Notes: generated by a model not told the origin, from the letters alone. Positions 11,767 to 23,800 are shown, counted from the stretch's first letter. The stretch: DNA of 64,000 nucleotides from Symsagittifera roscoffensis (GCF_963678635.1 NC_087065.1:74349345-74413344); one strand, 5' to 3'. Numbers and translations: made by a program.

Positions 11767-11969
11767 GATAAAATGTTTCTTTGTTACGGATAATTCTACT
11801 TAGTTACAAATAAAATATGTTTAAAAAGTGAATTAATCTCTAAATTAAAACATTAAAAAGTGAGCGGTCATTCTCTCCGTCGGAGAGAATGAAGATAACA
11901 AGGTCATATCTAAATTAACCAGTTAAGAAACTTTAAAACTAATTAAATGAAATAAGAAGAATAGTAAGA

Positions 11970-12998
11970 TTCGCAACAGCATGCATAGCAGTTGACACGG
12001 GGTACCTGGCTCTTCGCCCCTTAGCGTCCGACTCCACTGTTCTGGTAACTGCGACGCTCCTCGCCGGGTAAGGGTCAAAGAGCTGCCGAGGTCGTTGCTT
12101 GGGTTTGATCAGGGCGGAAGAGATTCTCTGGGTGGGGGCAGGAATAAGAAAATTCACAAACCTACCCATCATGGACGTCATATTCTGCATCTGTGTCAGA
12201 AGATCACTCTGGACACTCACCAATTAGTCGATTCGGGGTCAGTGCCCGCCTGCTGTCGTTGCGAACTGACCCCCAAATGTGGCAGCCGACTGCTCTGTCC
12301 ACCAGCACCGCCACTTGCCTCTGCCCCCTTCTCTGGTACATTCTCGGCCGCTCTCGCGAAATACAGCCTCTTTCTGTTCCTGGCCCGTGACGTCTTGTTG
12401 ACTAGCTCCAGGGCTTGGGCCCGAGCAACGGCCTGAGCGAGGCTCCCAAATCTTTCCGCAACAGCTGGTCTTGGAGCTCCACATCAAACAGCCCATCGAC
12501 GAACTGCTCACGGTTCATGTCATCTCTAGCCTGGGCTCCGATGATCGCATTAGCTACATCTCCAAGGGACCGAACTCGTCTGGAGAACTCCCTAAGACCC
12601 TCTTTTTCGCCTTGTGTCAAAATCTTAAACTCCGCACGGGCGCTTGCGTGCGTCTGAAACGGCATCATCCTGTGATCGAGCTCGGCGAGCATCCTAGCCA
12701 ACGTTAACTCGTCATAGCCCTCGATCTCCTCTCGAAAGTGGGCAGGCATGCTTGTAAAATCGTCCCAGATATTTAAACAGGTTGGCAGGACCATCCTGGC
12801 CTGCTCGGCTTCCCAGCGGTCGGCGTCTGCGACCCAAGCGAAGTGCTTCCTCCAGTCTGCCCAGTTCTGATAGCTACTAGAAGTAAAACGATCTAGCCGT
12901 ATTGTCCCGAATCCAAATACGCTTTGTTGCCTGTCCAGCGCGTTCGCTATTGCAACTGCCGCTTCAGCAATCAGCCGCCTCTCATGCTTTTCCATGTC
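11970..12998 (-). pseudogene. gag: LTR-element Gag, copy G1, split by the nested element
   Basis: The minus strand starts at MEKHERRLIAEAA and is open to about 12402 (YQNWADWRKHFAWV, MPAHFREEIEGYDE, GEKEGLREFSRRVRSLGD, MNREQFVDGLFDVELQDQLL), then shifts frame. C-terminal pieces (LLTQMQNMTSMMGRF, KPKQRPRQLFDPYP) occur in another frame down to 12000. The zinc-knuckle region is cut by the nested element. The open frame also extends upstream of the start, through the primer-binding site, to 13130. Three more copies exist in the window. Confidence 0.75.
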
Positions 12999-13077
12999 GT
13001 ATCGCACCCGATTCGTCAATTGGGCAACACACACTTCGCAACTGAAATCCAGAATACGACCCACCCAGGAGCGCCAA

Positions 13078-13588
13078 AGTAGATTTAAAGGATTTCTTCT
13101 CCAGGCTCGTTCTCTCTTTCCTAACGACACCGCAAAGTCGTCCCTTGGGCACTGAATTCAGCGGGGCGACCGAGATTCACTACTATCTACAATCCCGACA
13201 GGGTGATTTTGGTGGCAACTATTCTGTATTGTATTATGTTGCTTCCCCCTCTGTGCATTGCTCTTCAGGCTGTCTATCTCGTCTACTCGATACAATGGCA
13301 AGATTTTCCATAGATAAATTGATTTAGATGATTATATGTCCAATTACAGAAGGCTCTGAGTGGCCAGGATATAATCTAATTATCAACTCAAACGGAAAGG
13401 GTCCGCGATTTATCGGCCAAATTTCCTACTTGCAATTAACTTCCAACTAACTTCACTAACACTAAACTGTTCTTTCTTTAGAGAACCTCTGATGAAAACT
13501 AACTATCTACTGGTCTCTCACTCCGAAAACCAATTGCCTGACTAACTAGCAATAATTGTTCTCTCTAACTAACGAAGAACCAACTATG
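13078..13588 (-). mobile_element. LTR L1, truncated by block A junction
   Basis: Similar to 20300-20810 and the other LTRs. Its element-proximal end is degenerate (AGTAGATTTAAAGG instead of TGTAGATTTAGGGG) but the flanking primer-binding site is recognisable at about 13060-13076. The other end is cut at about 13588, where sequence switches directly to block A (GAGCTTTGGAAG). No polypurine tract remains here. The junction marks a deletion or recombination breakpoint between two duplicated units. Confidence 0.75.
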
Positions 13589-14992
13589 AGCTTTGGAAGT
13601 TATATATTTCTGCTTTGATAGTGCAAAAAAATTGGCAGATTCAAAACGTGTGTTGGTTTTTTCGGGCTTTGGACTGAATTTTGTTTCACGCGCTTTTTCA
13701 AAAGCATTACTTTGATCTGTTTATTCAAATTCGGTATCTTAGTTTTCATTACCTTGCTTAAGCTATTGCGATATTTGAATTATTTTGATGACTCAGATGG
13801 TACACTAGTGGACAAAAATGAGCGGAAAATCAGGTTTTTTTCTCTCTAAAATGCCTGTTTTCAAAGTGGTTCGGTTCAACACTCTTTGGGAATTTAAACC
13901 AAAATTTTAAACAGGCCAGAAATAAATAATCAGATCTGCTCGCTACAAAAATACCAAACGTTGGTTTGATAGAATTGCCAGTTCTTCCCGGGTGTGAAAA
14001 TACCGGATCTGAAAATTCAACGGCGTGAACTCTTTCTCGAATAAACCTATTCAACGTTTTTCATACAATGGGATAAACTCTAAGCGATATTGTTAACTTG
14101 GTCAGTTTGACAACTTTACTAAACTCATCCGTTTCTTCCAAATCACGCCGTGTGAACACTAAGTGCAGATAAGGAAAACTGGCGTTTTCAGAAACTGAAC
14201 AAACCGGTAAGTCTTTGAAACCAAATAGGTAATTTTGTAGAGGGCAGCTCTGATCATTTGCTCCTGATCTATGTAAAACTTTAGCTTAAATTCCCAAAAA
14301 TGTTTAGAAATAGGTGACTCTAAAATTTTAGAAAATATGTGACTCTGCCATTTCACCAATTGTTTAGCCCAATATACATTTGATATTAAAACTACCTATC
14401 AAGAGGTTCAATGGAATTGATGAGCAATATCAAATTATTAAAAATTTTATAATTGTACAATGTCAACAGTTTGCCCACAAAAATAAGTGCAAAAAACAAA
14501 AAAGGAAGTTTTAGCAATATAGGTTTTAAGGACGATAGCGAGAAAATCATTCCTAGATTGACGCATGGCGAGTAGTTATCCTCGAGATATTTTTATAACT
14601 TGGCATAGATACACGCACATCCCATCGCACGAACGGAATTTTTTTAGGAAACATTATGCAGAATATTTCTCGTACCAGTTTTTAGCGCCTCATTAGGGAA
14701 ATGGCGTTTAAGGCCAAAACAAAGCAAAAATGGCGTTTAGTTTTTGAAACTTTATGGAAGTTTTTTGGTAGTTATTTTTTCGAAGTTTTTGTTCAAAAAC
14801 TGTGCTTCTGTTTGGCGCACGCTTCTCCCTCAAATCTAGTTTCTATTCGCCCTGTAAAGATATATGATCGGTCGACCGAAAAAGGAAGTCGAAATATAGT
14901 CCTAAAGATGGACTCTTTGGGTGGCCAGGAGTCGAATCCCCGAAAAAGAGACCGCCCCCCTCCCCCACTAAAAATATTCGCTACTGGTGTAC

Positions 14993-15154
14993 CGTATTGT
15001 CAATTTGCATTCTGCCATTTGCAGCATTTCTTGTAGTGATTTGACTCGCAGCAGTCGTTGTCTTCTTGGCAGGGCATCAAGTAGTATTTGTCTCTGATAC
15101 TCTTATGATAACAGACCCCATTCAAATCAGATCCCCCATTGCAGCACACCAAGT
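14993..15154 (-). pseudogene. Cysteine-rich exon A, copy 2, nonsense mutation
   Basis: 162 bp on the minus strand with the acceptor TATTTCAG|AC and donor TACG|GTACAC of the other copies. The length and phase are correct. Close to the donor the codon before QYG has become TGA, and one member of the second CC pair is Tyr, so the module would be truncated. The matching exon B is not present in this block copy. It is therefore an orphan exon. Confidence 0.6.
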
Positions 15155-15264
15155 CTGAAATAATGTTTGATCCCCACTTTTAAGTCACATCAATGTCAAC
15201 AAATAAATATGATCACAATTTGAACCCTGAAAATTGTTGAATGATGAACATGTATATTAGCTCT

Positions 15265-16063
15265 GCAACCGATTTTATATAATAGTTTCAGAGTTCGTCG
15301 GAATTAGTCAGTTGTCAATATATAAATTTGACAAGAAAAATGAGTATCTTTTTTGAAGAAGGAGAGACTAGGAGAGATATGAGAACAGGCGCGGATCTAG
15401 GAATTTCTCGAGGGGTAGGGGGGGCGGATTTTCAAAAAAACTTTGAAAATTTTGTCGACCTTTTTTTGGTCGACCAAATAGAGGCGTTTTTAGGCCGTTT
15501 TTTAGAAAATTTTGCCCAAAAAATCGCGCTTTTTCGGCACGCGCTCCCATGGGACCTAAGGACCCTCTCGCGACCCTCTCGCGACCAACTTTTCGACCAA
15601 ATAGAGGCGTTTTTAGGCACTTTTTGGAAAATTTTGCCCAAAAAATCGCGCTTTTTCGGCACGCGCTCCCATGGGGCCTAAGGACCCTCTCGCGACCCTC
15701 TCGCGACCAAAGAAAAGTTGGTCGCGAGAGGGTCCCATGGGACCCTCTCGCATGGGAACCTCTTTGGTCGCGAAAGGGTCCCATGGGAGCGCGTGCCGAA
15801 AAAGCGCAATTTTTTGGGCAAAAATTTCCAAAAAGTGCCTAAAAACGCCTCTATTTGGTCGACCAAAAAAAAGGTCGACAAAATTTTCAAAATTTTTTTG
15901 AGAATCCGCCCCCCCCTCGAGAAATTCCTCGATCCGCGCCTGTTCTCATATCTCTCCTAGTCTCTCCTTCTTCAAAAAAGATACTCATTTTTCTTGTCAA
16001 ATTTATATATTGACAACTGACTAATTCTGACGAACTCTGAAACTATTATATAAAATCGGTTGC
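15265..16063. repeat. 799-bp imperfect palindrome with internal 123-bp direct repeat
   Basis: The left arm begins GCAACCGATTTTATATAATAG and the right arm ends with its reverse complement. The arms continue inward through GCGCGGATCTAGGAATTTC, a run of G or C, GTCGACCAAATAGAGGCG and TCGCGACC to a centre near 15717. The left arm contains a 123-bp tandem duplication (about 15472 and 15595), which makes it longer. In block A copy 1 the outer part of the left arm is present once (5415-5520) without the mirror copy, so the right arm duplicates host sequence as well as inserted DNA. ORFs called inside are by-products of the palindrome. Confidence 0.85.
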
Positions 16064-19063
16064 AGACCATTGCGCCTTTGATACTTCTTTACGGTTGCGA
16101 CGAATAAGATTAAGCATTTTTAGACGGTCGCGAACGAAATTCAGAATGGCAGAGCGAGGAATCTTTCGCGACCAAAGAAAAGTTGTCAGCTACTGGCGCA
16201 AAACCTCAGAGACGAATTCGAGTTATTGACAAACGCCGTCCACGACAGACTCGACGTAACACAATGAGGCCTTTGTTATACCTTACCTAAAATTCGCCGC
16301 AAAATGGGTGAAAAAGTGCAAACCTAAATCTCCATCCCCATCCCTAGGAATTCAGTTGATCCGCCCCGCTTGCTCTCTAATTTTACAATTTTTCATGTTG
16401 ATTGTCTTGAATTTGTTTTCAGCCATATAAAATTCTCCTTCAGGACCAGTATTTTTCCTCAAACCGAATTATCGTAATCATAATTTTCTGGGCTATGGGG
16501 TATCATTGAGGTACTAGTAGGGAAACGGATGACTGCATTTTCTGATTGGTCACTACGTCCGGTTATTTGTAAGTGGTTCTATCAACGCAAACTTACAAAT
16601 TGTATTTACAAATTTTTGTATTAAAACTTCAAACATAATTGGTCTAGATGCATATATCTAAAAGTAAGAAAACGAACACTGAGATGGTTTCAGTATTGGC
16701 ATCTTTTAAACAAGGGGTGTTTTAAACGTGTTTTAAAGTCTGTTTTAAACACATGTTTTTACAAGTTTTCTTTAATGTTTTTTTTTTACTAAACCAAATA
16801 AGAATCACTGGTTAGTGAACAGTTTTCACAGGCATCTTCTAACGGCTCTCTGATCAGCATTGAACCTTCGACGGTCTTTGTCTATTCTGACTTGCGCAAT
16901 AGACTAGCACCGGAGAAATTTGGGAAGGTAGCCTTCTGCCTACGAGTGTTCAACCAAAAATTTTATCCACAATTCAGGAACTAACTTTTTTGTATTTCAG
17001 TTTTTACGTCTTGAGTCCATTATGGAGTTCTAAAGCATTGCCTTGAGAAGATAAGTTGTTTTAAACATGTGTAAAAAGTTTTAAGCATTTAAAACTTCTT
17101 TTTTGGAAAAATACACAATTTTGCCAACACCTCCTGCACATTCCGGGTCATCTTTGCAGCTGCGTTTATCTAAGTCTGTAACTTCAGCCAAGCTATGACA
17201 CTGTTTCTTTGCACAATGTTCTGTTGCCATGTTGCAATCCCTGAAAAATTACTTGCATAAATAACTGGAAAATAAATCTGTGTAGTTGTTTTTTCAAATA
17301 TTTATTTTGCCAGCTTACGATCAAAAAATTTTTCCGAGTAACTTTGTTAATTTTTTGACTGATAGATTGCTCCTTGGCGCATTCAACTAAACAAAATTGG
17401 AAGAAAACCTTAACTGCACTTTTTTGTCTCGTTCAAAAGGGACGGAAAATGATGATTGTTCTGACCATTTGTTCCGACCATTTGGCGTGTTTTCTTTTTT
17501 TTCTTTTTGTTCTCAACGCGAAATTAGGAAGCACGAATAATCATCGGACTGGGATGATTGATATGTCAGATTAAAGCCCACATTAAAAAAATTTCTAAAA
17601 AATTCACCCAGTGTCGATATAAACCGGTTTGAAAATTTTGATTTTTCGTCTTAATTCAACCGAGTAAAGCCAGCGAGCAGGCTTACAAAAGCTAAATTAT
17701 GCCTAATTCAAGGCTTCAAAACTTAATTTAAAGCAGGTAAAACTAGTTTTTGAAGTTTTTAGCTCCATTTTGGGAACAAATAACTTCAAAAAAAATTCTT
17801 CAAAAAAGTTTGAAAAAAAAATTTTTTTAAACTTTTTTAAAAATTTTTCTGGACATTTTCTTAAACAAAATTTTTGTACAATTTGCCTGTAATACTATGA
17901 CTGTATTTTTTGCCAAAATTATATTTTTACGCCAGATTGTTTTATCACACCAAGCAGAAAAAAAACTACCCCAATTTGGAATTTTTTTTCTTCTAAAGAC
18001 CCTGGTCGGAACATTCTGTGCTACATGCACAGTAACCGGCCATCCTTGTTTTTATAAGTAGAGCTTCTAAATGACTTTGAAAGAAAGCAAAAAAGTCTGC
18101 TGGTATCAAATTGATCAATGTATTACAATCAACTATACTCAATTAAAATTCAAGTATCTGTTCAACAAGCAACTAAAGTGGGGGAAAAAAAGAAAAAGTC
18201 TAACTATTTTTTCAAATGTAATTAGATGGACCTGCCTGTGTTACGAAGGCAACACTTATTACAACCTTGAAAAATGGTTTCCAGTCAAGTTCAAAAGAAA
18301 ACCAATATCTTCAGAATAAGTTTTTTCGTTTTTTCTTTAACTTTTTCAAGCAATGATAACAGTGATTGGAATATTCTGTGATTTTTTTTTAACAATATCC
18401 AGCTACTCTTGTTTTTTTGGCCGATATACTCAGATCAGAAAACAGGTACCTAATTTTGACCAAACTTATAGCTAACTGTGTGATTGTCGCTCGTTGTCTT
18501 AACTAAACCCAAAAGGAACTATAAAAATTTTCACATGTTTTAACAGATAGTCTTTTATTTTGCTATTTTAAGCGTGCATGTTAGCCATAGACTTTTTCTA
18601 AATGTGATTAGTTCCGCATTCTTTTAACACATACAATCTGTGACTTCTTGATTCTTCTTAATGTTGCCGAAAGCAAGACGAGGACGAATCGTGGCGTTTA
18701 AAGAAGTTGTGTAGGAAAAAAGATGTTTTTAATTTGTACTTCAGCAAAAATTAGCTAAATTAGCTTGATAAACCCGTGACCAAGTTTTGCATAATTTGAA
18801 TTTGTTTTGTAAGCGGATTCCGCCATAGGCCAAAACATATTTGTCGCTGAATCCGCAATATTGCTACTTTTCTCTGATCTTCTTTGCTGTTTTATATTCC
18901 ACAAACAAACATCTAAATCACAGTATCCCACAAAATTGCTGCACAGCTATCCTAAATTTTTTCTCAAAAAGAAGACAAAATTTTTAGTCAAACTGAATTT
19001 TATCTGTTTTATGGTGTAGATACACATTTAGGGTGTAGATACACATTTAATTTTCTATAAACC

Positions 19064-20219
19064 TTATGGTTGTTGTCTCTGTATGTCGGCCGGGACAAAG
19101 TCTATTTTGAACTCGCTCATTGTCCCCGGCCATCGGTAGCTTACACGAACCGATGCCTTTCTCGGGCACTCCTTCGCAAAGTGACCCATCTGACCGCATG
19201 CATAGCAGTTGCCACGGGGTACCTGGCTCTTCACCCCTGCGTCCGACTCCACTGTTCTGGTAACTCCGACGGTCCTCGCCGGGGTAAGGGTCAAAGAGCT
19301 GCCGAGGTCGTTGCTTGGGTTTGGTCAGGGCGGGGCAGATTCTCCGGGTGGGGGGCAGGAATAATAGAATTCACAAACCTAGCCATCAAAGACGTCATCT
19401 TCTGCATCTGTGTCAGAAGATCACTCTGAACACTCACCAATTAGTCGATTTGAGGGTCAATGCCCGCCTGCTGTCGTTCCAAATTGACCCCCACATGTGG
19501 CAGCCGACTGCTCTGTCCACCAGCACCGCCACTTGCCTCTGCCCCCTGCTCAGGTACAATCTCGGCCACTCTCGCGAAATGCAGCCTCTTTCTGTTCCTG
19601 GCCCGTGACGTCTTGTTGACTAGCTCCAGGGCTTGGGCCCGAGCAACGGCCTGAGCGAGGCTCCCCAAATCTTCCCGCAAGAGCTGGTCTTGGAGCTCCA
19701 CATCAAACAACCCATCAACGAACTGCTCACGGTTCATGTCATTTCTAGCCTGGGCTCCGATGATCGCATTGGCTACATCTCCAAGGTACCGGACTCGTCT
19801 GGAGAACTCCCTAAGACCCTCTTTTTCGCCTTGTGTCAAACTCTTAAACTCCGCTCGGGCACCTGCGTGCGTCTGAAACGGCATCATCTTGTGATCGAGC
19901 TCGGCGAGCATCCTAGCCAAAGTTGGCTTGTCGTAGCCCTCGATCTCTTCTCGAAAATGGGCAGGCATGCTTGTAAAATCGTCCACAGCTCAGATCTTCA
20001 AACAGATTGGCAGGACCATCCTGGCCTGCTCGTCTTCCCAGCGGTGAGCGTCTGCGACCCAAGCGAAGTGCTTCCTCCAGTCTGCCAGTTCTGATAGCTA
20101 CTGGAAGGAAAACAATCCGACCGTATTATCCAGAATCCAAATACGCTTTGATGACTGTCCAACGCGTTCGCTACTTCAACTGCCGCTTCAGCAATCAGCC
20201 GCTTGTCCTGCTCTTCCAT
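19064..20219 (-). pseudogene. gag: LTR-element Gag, copy G2, frameshifted
   Basis: Starts at MEEQDKRLIAEAA on the minus strand. The frame breaks near 19990, is open from 19986 to 19441 (MPAHFREEIEGYDKP, GLREFSRRVRYLGD, VDGLFDVELQDQLL, ending QIDstop), and continues in another frame. It ends with the zinc knuckle CYACGQMGHFAKEC around 19165-19215, here with all four metal ligands. Downstream coding is lost at the block A junction at 19060, so protease and pol are absent. It encodes the capsid/nucleocapsid precursor of the element whose LTR lies at 20300-21015. Confidence 0.8.
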
Positions 20220-20280
20220 GTCGAATCACACCCAAGTCGTCAATTGAGCAACACACTTCGCAACTGAAATCCAGAATATG

Positions 20281-20298
20281 GCCCACCCAGGAGCGCCA
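20281..20298 (-). promoter_or_regulatory. Primer-binding site candidate
   Basis: Directly beside the LTR end, the minus strand reads TTGGCGCTCCTGGGTGGG. A TGG start right after the CA end of an LTR is the usual position and form of a tRNA primer-binding site. I did not identify the tRNA. The same sequence, with small changes, lies beside the LTRs at 13078, 43694 and 48153. Confidence 0.7.
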
Positions 20299-20299
20299 A

Positions 20300-21015
20300 T
20301 GTAGATTTAGGGGATTTCTTCTCCAGGTTCGTTCTCTCTTTCCTAACGACACCGCAAAGTCGTCCCTTGGGCAGTGAAATTAGCGTGGTGACCGAGATTC
20401 ACTACTATCTACAATCCCGAAAGGGTTATTTTGGTGGCAACTATTCTGTATTGTATATTGTTGCTTGCCCCCTCTGTGTAGTGCACTTCAGGCTGTCTAT
20501 CTCGTCTACTCAATACAATCGAAGAACTTCTAATGATAAATCAATTTAAATGATTATATGTCCAATTAAAGAAGACTCTGAGTTGCCAGGATATAATCTA
20601 ATAATCAAATCAAAAGGAAAGGGTCCGCGATTTATCGGCCAAATTTCCTACTTGCAATTAACTTCCAACTAACTCCACTAATACTAAACTGTTCTTTCTT
20701 TAGAGAACCTCTGACAAAAAATAACTATCTACTGGTCTCTTACTCCGAGAACAAATTACCTGACGAACTAGCAATTATTGTTTTCTCTGACTAACAAAGA
20801 ACCAAGTATACTCTCTCTCAGTATCAATTGCTCTCTTCTCTGACTGAGAACCAACTACTCTTAATAGTAGCTAACAACTGTTCTGACTCTTAAAGGCTCT
20901 CCAGTACCCTCCAATTTCTTATATTTTTTTACACTTAGTTTTAGCTAAGTCACGCCATTCCCGATCAGTCCTGACATTCGCTTAAATCACCCGCCCGCAC
21001 ATATTTAAGGTTACA
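20300..21015 (-). mobile_element. LTR L2
   Basis: 716 bp. On the minus strand it starts TGTAACCTTAAA and ends CTAAATCTACA, giving the TG...CA ends expected of an LTR. A primer-binding site follows one end and a polypurine tract precedes the other. This is the arrangement of an LTR shared by two elements in tandem. It closely matches L3 (43694-44403). Confidence 0.8.
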
Positions 21016-21027
21016 TTCCTCCCCCTG
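21016..21027 (-). promoter_or_regulatory. Polypurine tract beside LTR L2
   Basis: The minus strand reads ACAGGGGGAGGAA directly before TGTAACC. A purine run in this position primes plus-strand DNA synthesis in LTR elements. Identical or near-identical tracts adjoin L3 (44404) and L4 (48827). Confidence 0.7.
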
Positions 21028-22229
21028 TCATGTCTGCCACGTGACAAATTCGTCTTCTTTTATCAATCTTTTCACGCTGATTAAATTATCGGTATGCGGT
21101 AGGTGTCACAATTTGACCAAGCAAGCGAATGTCATACGATTCTAATCAACTAATTCGTGACCTCAGTGACTTCAGCCCTCGGGTTCAACTCAACCTCCAA
21201 ACCATGCTATGTTTACTCAGTGACCCTCCCAAGGTCTTTATTTTAATTATCCCGTTAACATTCCAACCTCACAAAGGTAGGAAGAGACCTTCTTCATGGA
21301 TAGCGAAATCTTTCCAAGAATCTCAAATTTCTATCTGTACTCTATTCCAATCTCGACCTTCTAGCTATCCGGGTAACGTAGTTCGTCTATTAGGGCAAAA
21401 ATTAAACCAAAAAGCCACAAGCTAAGTAAATTCCCCGTTCGTTCATATTATTTAGGAGATTTAATTCTCATGCTACGGTCCTATTACTATCAGATTGCCC
21501 TGGGACTACTTTTCTTTAGTCTAGTTGAAATGCTATTAATTGATCATTCGCCAAGCTAAACTGAACCCAATGTTTACCAAGTCCACTTTGAATTAACTCT
21601 ACTACTCCAAGGTTGCAATGTAAAAAATATATCTCTATCAGATTCTGCTCTACATCCCAATACATGATTTTTCCTCCCAATTTTCAGCAAGGTGACCCAA
21701 TCTCAATTCCAGGGGTTGGGCTGGCGAATACGCCACTTTCCGATGTTAATCTCGATGGTTTTTTTTGCAATTTTGGGGTCAAGACGCCCAAAGGTCAACT
21801 TAAGGTCACCCAGGGGTCAGCCGGGGTCAAACTTCCATTTTTGAGTTTAGAACCCCACGGGGGTCCTAACTACCAAGTTTCAATCATATCCCATCAGTAT
21901 TTCACAAGTTATCCCATTTTTAGCTTCATTATCACTTTTTCAGGAAAAAAGCTATTGACACCGGAAGGAGTCGCCTGAGGGTTTTCACTAACAAGGTGTC
22001 CTTTTTCGGGGTTTGTATCTTGTGTCGATTGCTGCAATAAAATCATTATGCCACCGTTAATCATTTAGCGTATATTGCCTATTTAGGGTCAAAGGGGGTG
22101 TTTTCTGAAGTGCTAATAGCTTCCGATCCAACCGCCGGATTTGGTTCTAATTACAATACAAGATGTATCTTGCCATTACCTATCATCCCTCCAAGTTTCA
22201 ACTCCCTGTGACTATTGGAGGCCGGGAAA

Positions 22230-22420
22230 CACCTTCCGGAAGTTACGGGTGGGTTTGTTTACTTAGGGCATAAAAACGGAAGTTGTGGTCTTAGGGGTCT
22301 GGAGTTCCAAACTTAAGCTTCCCTTATTTAGGCCTACAACATACTAAAAATTGAGCCCAAAACCGCGGCTAGTTTCCGAGTTCTGATAGGACCATTCACA
22401 CTTCCTTGGACCGTTATCAC
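22230..22420 (+). promoter_or_regulatory. ETS-like motif cluster upstream of signal-peptide exon, copy 1
   Basis: CTTCCGGAAGT, ACGGAAGT and CACTTCC lie 190-370 bp upstream of the ATG at 22603. CCGGAAGT is the core of ETS-family binding sites common in animal promoters. The cluster recurs at similar spacing before the same exon at 50372 and 53024. Two of the three sites are weaker in this copy. Confidence 0.35.
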
Positions 22421-22602
22421 TTGTCCCCCAGAGGGGTCCCGATTTTTGTATGCCCGAGTCAAATCATCTCAAGTATCCCTCCTCTGAATTTCATATTAGC
22501 TTCCTTAGTTTCGATTTTTTTTTGGGGGGGGGGGGGGGGGTGTATTTCGCCGATTTTGCCAAATTTTGTTTTCTGGTATAGGAGGGACGATATCTTCGAA
22601 GA

Positions 22603-22719
22603 ATGAACTATTTTGAACTCTACCCTTTGTTTGCTCTACTACTTAACTTAATGACGATTCAATCTTACGCTGAAGTTACCATCGCATGTAAAACAGTAAA
22701 ATCACTAATTCTACATTGT
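22603..22719 (+). CDS. Signal-peptide first exon, copy 1
   Basis: 117 bp from ATG to a donor (TGT|GTATGA). It encodes a short N-terminus, a hydrophobic core (FALLLNLMTIQSYA) with a likely cleavage after Ala, then EVTIACKTVKS. A stop occurs just past the donor if read through. Two other copies (50372 and 53024) have exactly the same length, frame and donor position, although the surrounding DNA varies by many indels. This suggests a first exon of a secreted or membrane protein under constraint. The following exon was not found. The exon runs opposite to the LTR element. Confidence 0.5.
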
Positions 22720-23223
22720 GTATGAAAAATATAAATCTGAGTGCATTCTGTTTGTGAAGTTCACGCACTCAGTTGGGTGAGAAAAATATTGTCATGTCCC
22801 AAAATATTACTTTTTTGATCTTCTCAAAATGGAATCATAAGGTTACAATCGGCCCATGTGAATTTTCTCTCCCCAAAATCAACCTAGTAATAATTTAGTG
22901 GATAAAAATGCAGAAAATTCTGGTGACAATGAAGCATTTCTTAACCAAAATTTTAACAAACAGCTAAAAATCTAAGTTGTTCTTCCAATTTTTGATAAAA
23001 GTGACGCAATTTTTGTGCTGGGGTTGGTTTTTTTTTCTCCAGACGGTTTTCGACTTTTTACCTAGCAATTTTTGACTGAAATTTTATAGATCAATCAAAA
23101 AATTTTGTTGTCCTGAGCTCAGAACTGAAAAAATATTTTACCAGTGATCATTTTTCGTAAAATTATGGGCAATATAAGCTTCAAATGTTTACTCATCTTC
23201 TTTTCTCTTCAAAATACTGCACT

Positions 23224-23295
23224 TTGATTGGTTGAAACTTCTCATCGTTCAATTGACGAAAAAGCGCAGAAGCCAAAAATCAGGGGGCGGGGCGC
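23224..23295 (+). promoter_or_regulatory. CCAAT-box and GC-box-like pair
   Basis: GATTGG at about 23226 and GGGGGCGGGGCGC at 23283-23295 stand out in AT-rich DNA. The GC box recurs at about 51056 and 53707, while the CCAAT element is weaker there. The pair could be promoter elements but no nearby start site is evident. A 60-78 residue ORF overlapping it is shared by all copies and is unrecognised. Confidence 0.2.
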
Positions 23296-23694
23296 AGTCA
23301 AGATTCTTAGTTTTCTGCTGTTTGCGCGCTTTGATTTACCAAAATTATCTCTTTCTTCAATGTTTTGAAAACTCTTTCCGATCACTGCGCGGTTCGTCTC
23401 TATCAGCAATTCGGTCTTAAATCTGTTTCACTTTGCCTCATGTTTACATAGAAGTCAATTTTTGTTGACTTGAGCAAAATCTTTATTTGATCACGATTGT
23501 CTCTGTTTCAAACATGAAGCTATAGAAAACATTTTAAAAACTGTATCAATCGCAACCACTGCGATATTCGAAGACCACATAAATCGTTCTTGACTCTTTT
23601 GGTCTAAGAAACTGCGCGACTGGACCTTGCTTCAAAAATAAGCAAGCTTTTATTTAACACAAGCAAGTACTTGAAACTGTGTCTTCAACGATGA

Positions 23695-23800
23695 AGCTTT
23701 AAACAAATTCAAACTCGCTCAATGCGGGGTTCAAACACGAGACCTATAGTTATGGATTTTAGCGCTTTTATCATCTGCGCAATTGATGCTCGTGGTTAAC
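23695..23800 (-). other. tRNA-like relic 1 in block C, copy 1
   Basis: Minus strand: A-box-like TTGCGCAGATGATAAAAGCG and B-box-like GTGTTTGAACCCCGC at the spacing seen in tRNAs. The copies at 51495-51580 and 54130-54220 read GTTCGAACC or similar. Without a full cloverleaf I treat it as a tRNA-derived relic. Confidence 0.35.

Larger units (their letters stand above)
8560..11968 (-). mobile_element. Nested, internally deleted Ty3/gypsy element
   Basis: The zinc-knuckle end of a block-A-linked gag is interrupted at about 8557 and resumes at about 11968; all DNA between is absent from 19060-19200, 42490-42620 and 46960-47090. On the minus strand it encodes gag and then integrase. A purine-rich AGGGAGAAAAAGGG at about 8613-8627 could be a polypurine tract. 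TATCATGGCGC occurs both at the gag start and near the opposite end (about 8580), suggesting LTR-to-PBS remnants at both ends. No full LTR pair is seen and roughly 15-45 bp of the target gag is missing, so both ends appear eroded. Confidence 0.8.
13588..19060. repeat. Block A, copy 2 (partial)
   Basis: Begins at the equivalent of position 3470 in copy 1 (39090 in copy 3), so exon B and the MULE remnant are absent. It then follows copy 1 to the shared junction with gag at about 19060. Copy-specific differences are the 799-bp palindrome at 15265-16063 and about 240 bp of unmatched DNA at 16300-16540. Otherwise I see only non-coding repeated sequence and exon A copy 2. Confidence 0.85.

Noticed and set aside
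15328-15960. Many overlapping ORFs of 70-138 codons on both strands
   Set aside because: All are created by the GC-richer palindrome and its internal repeat; mirror frames give mirror proteins and there is no start or codon signal.
22519-22542. Run of about 18 G as a functional G-rich element
   Set aside because: It varies freely among block C copies (short or absent at 52965) and is best seen as a homopolymer expansion.
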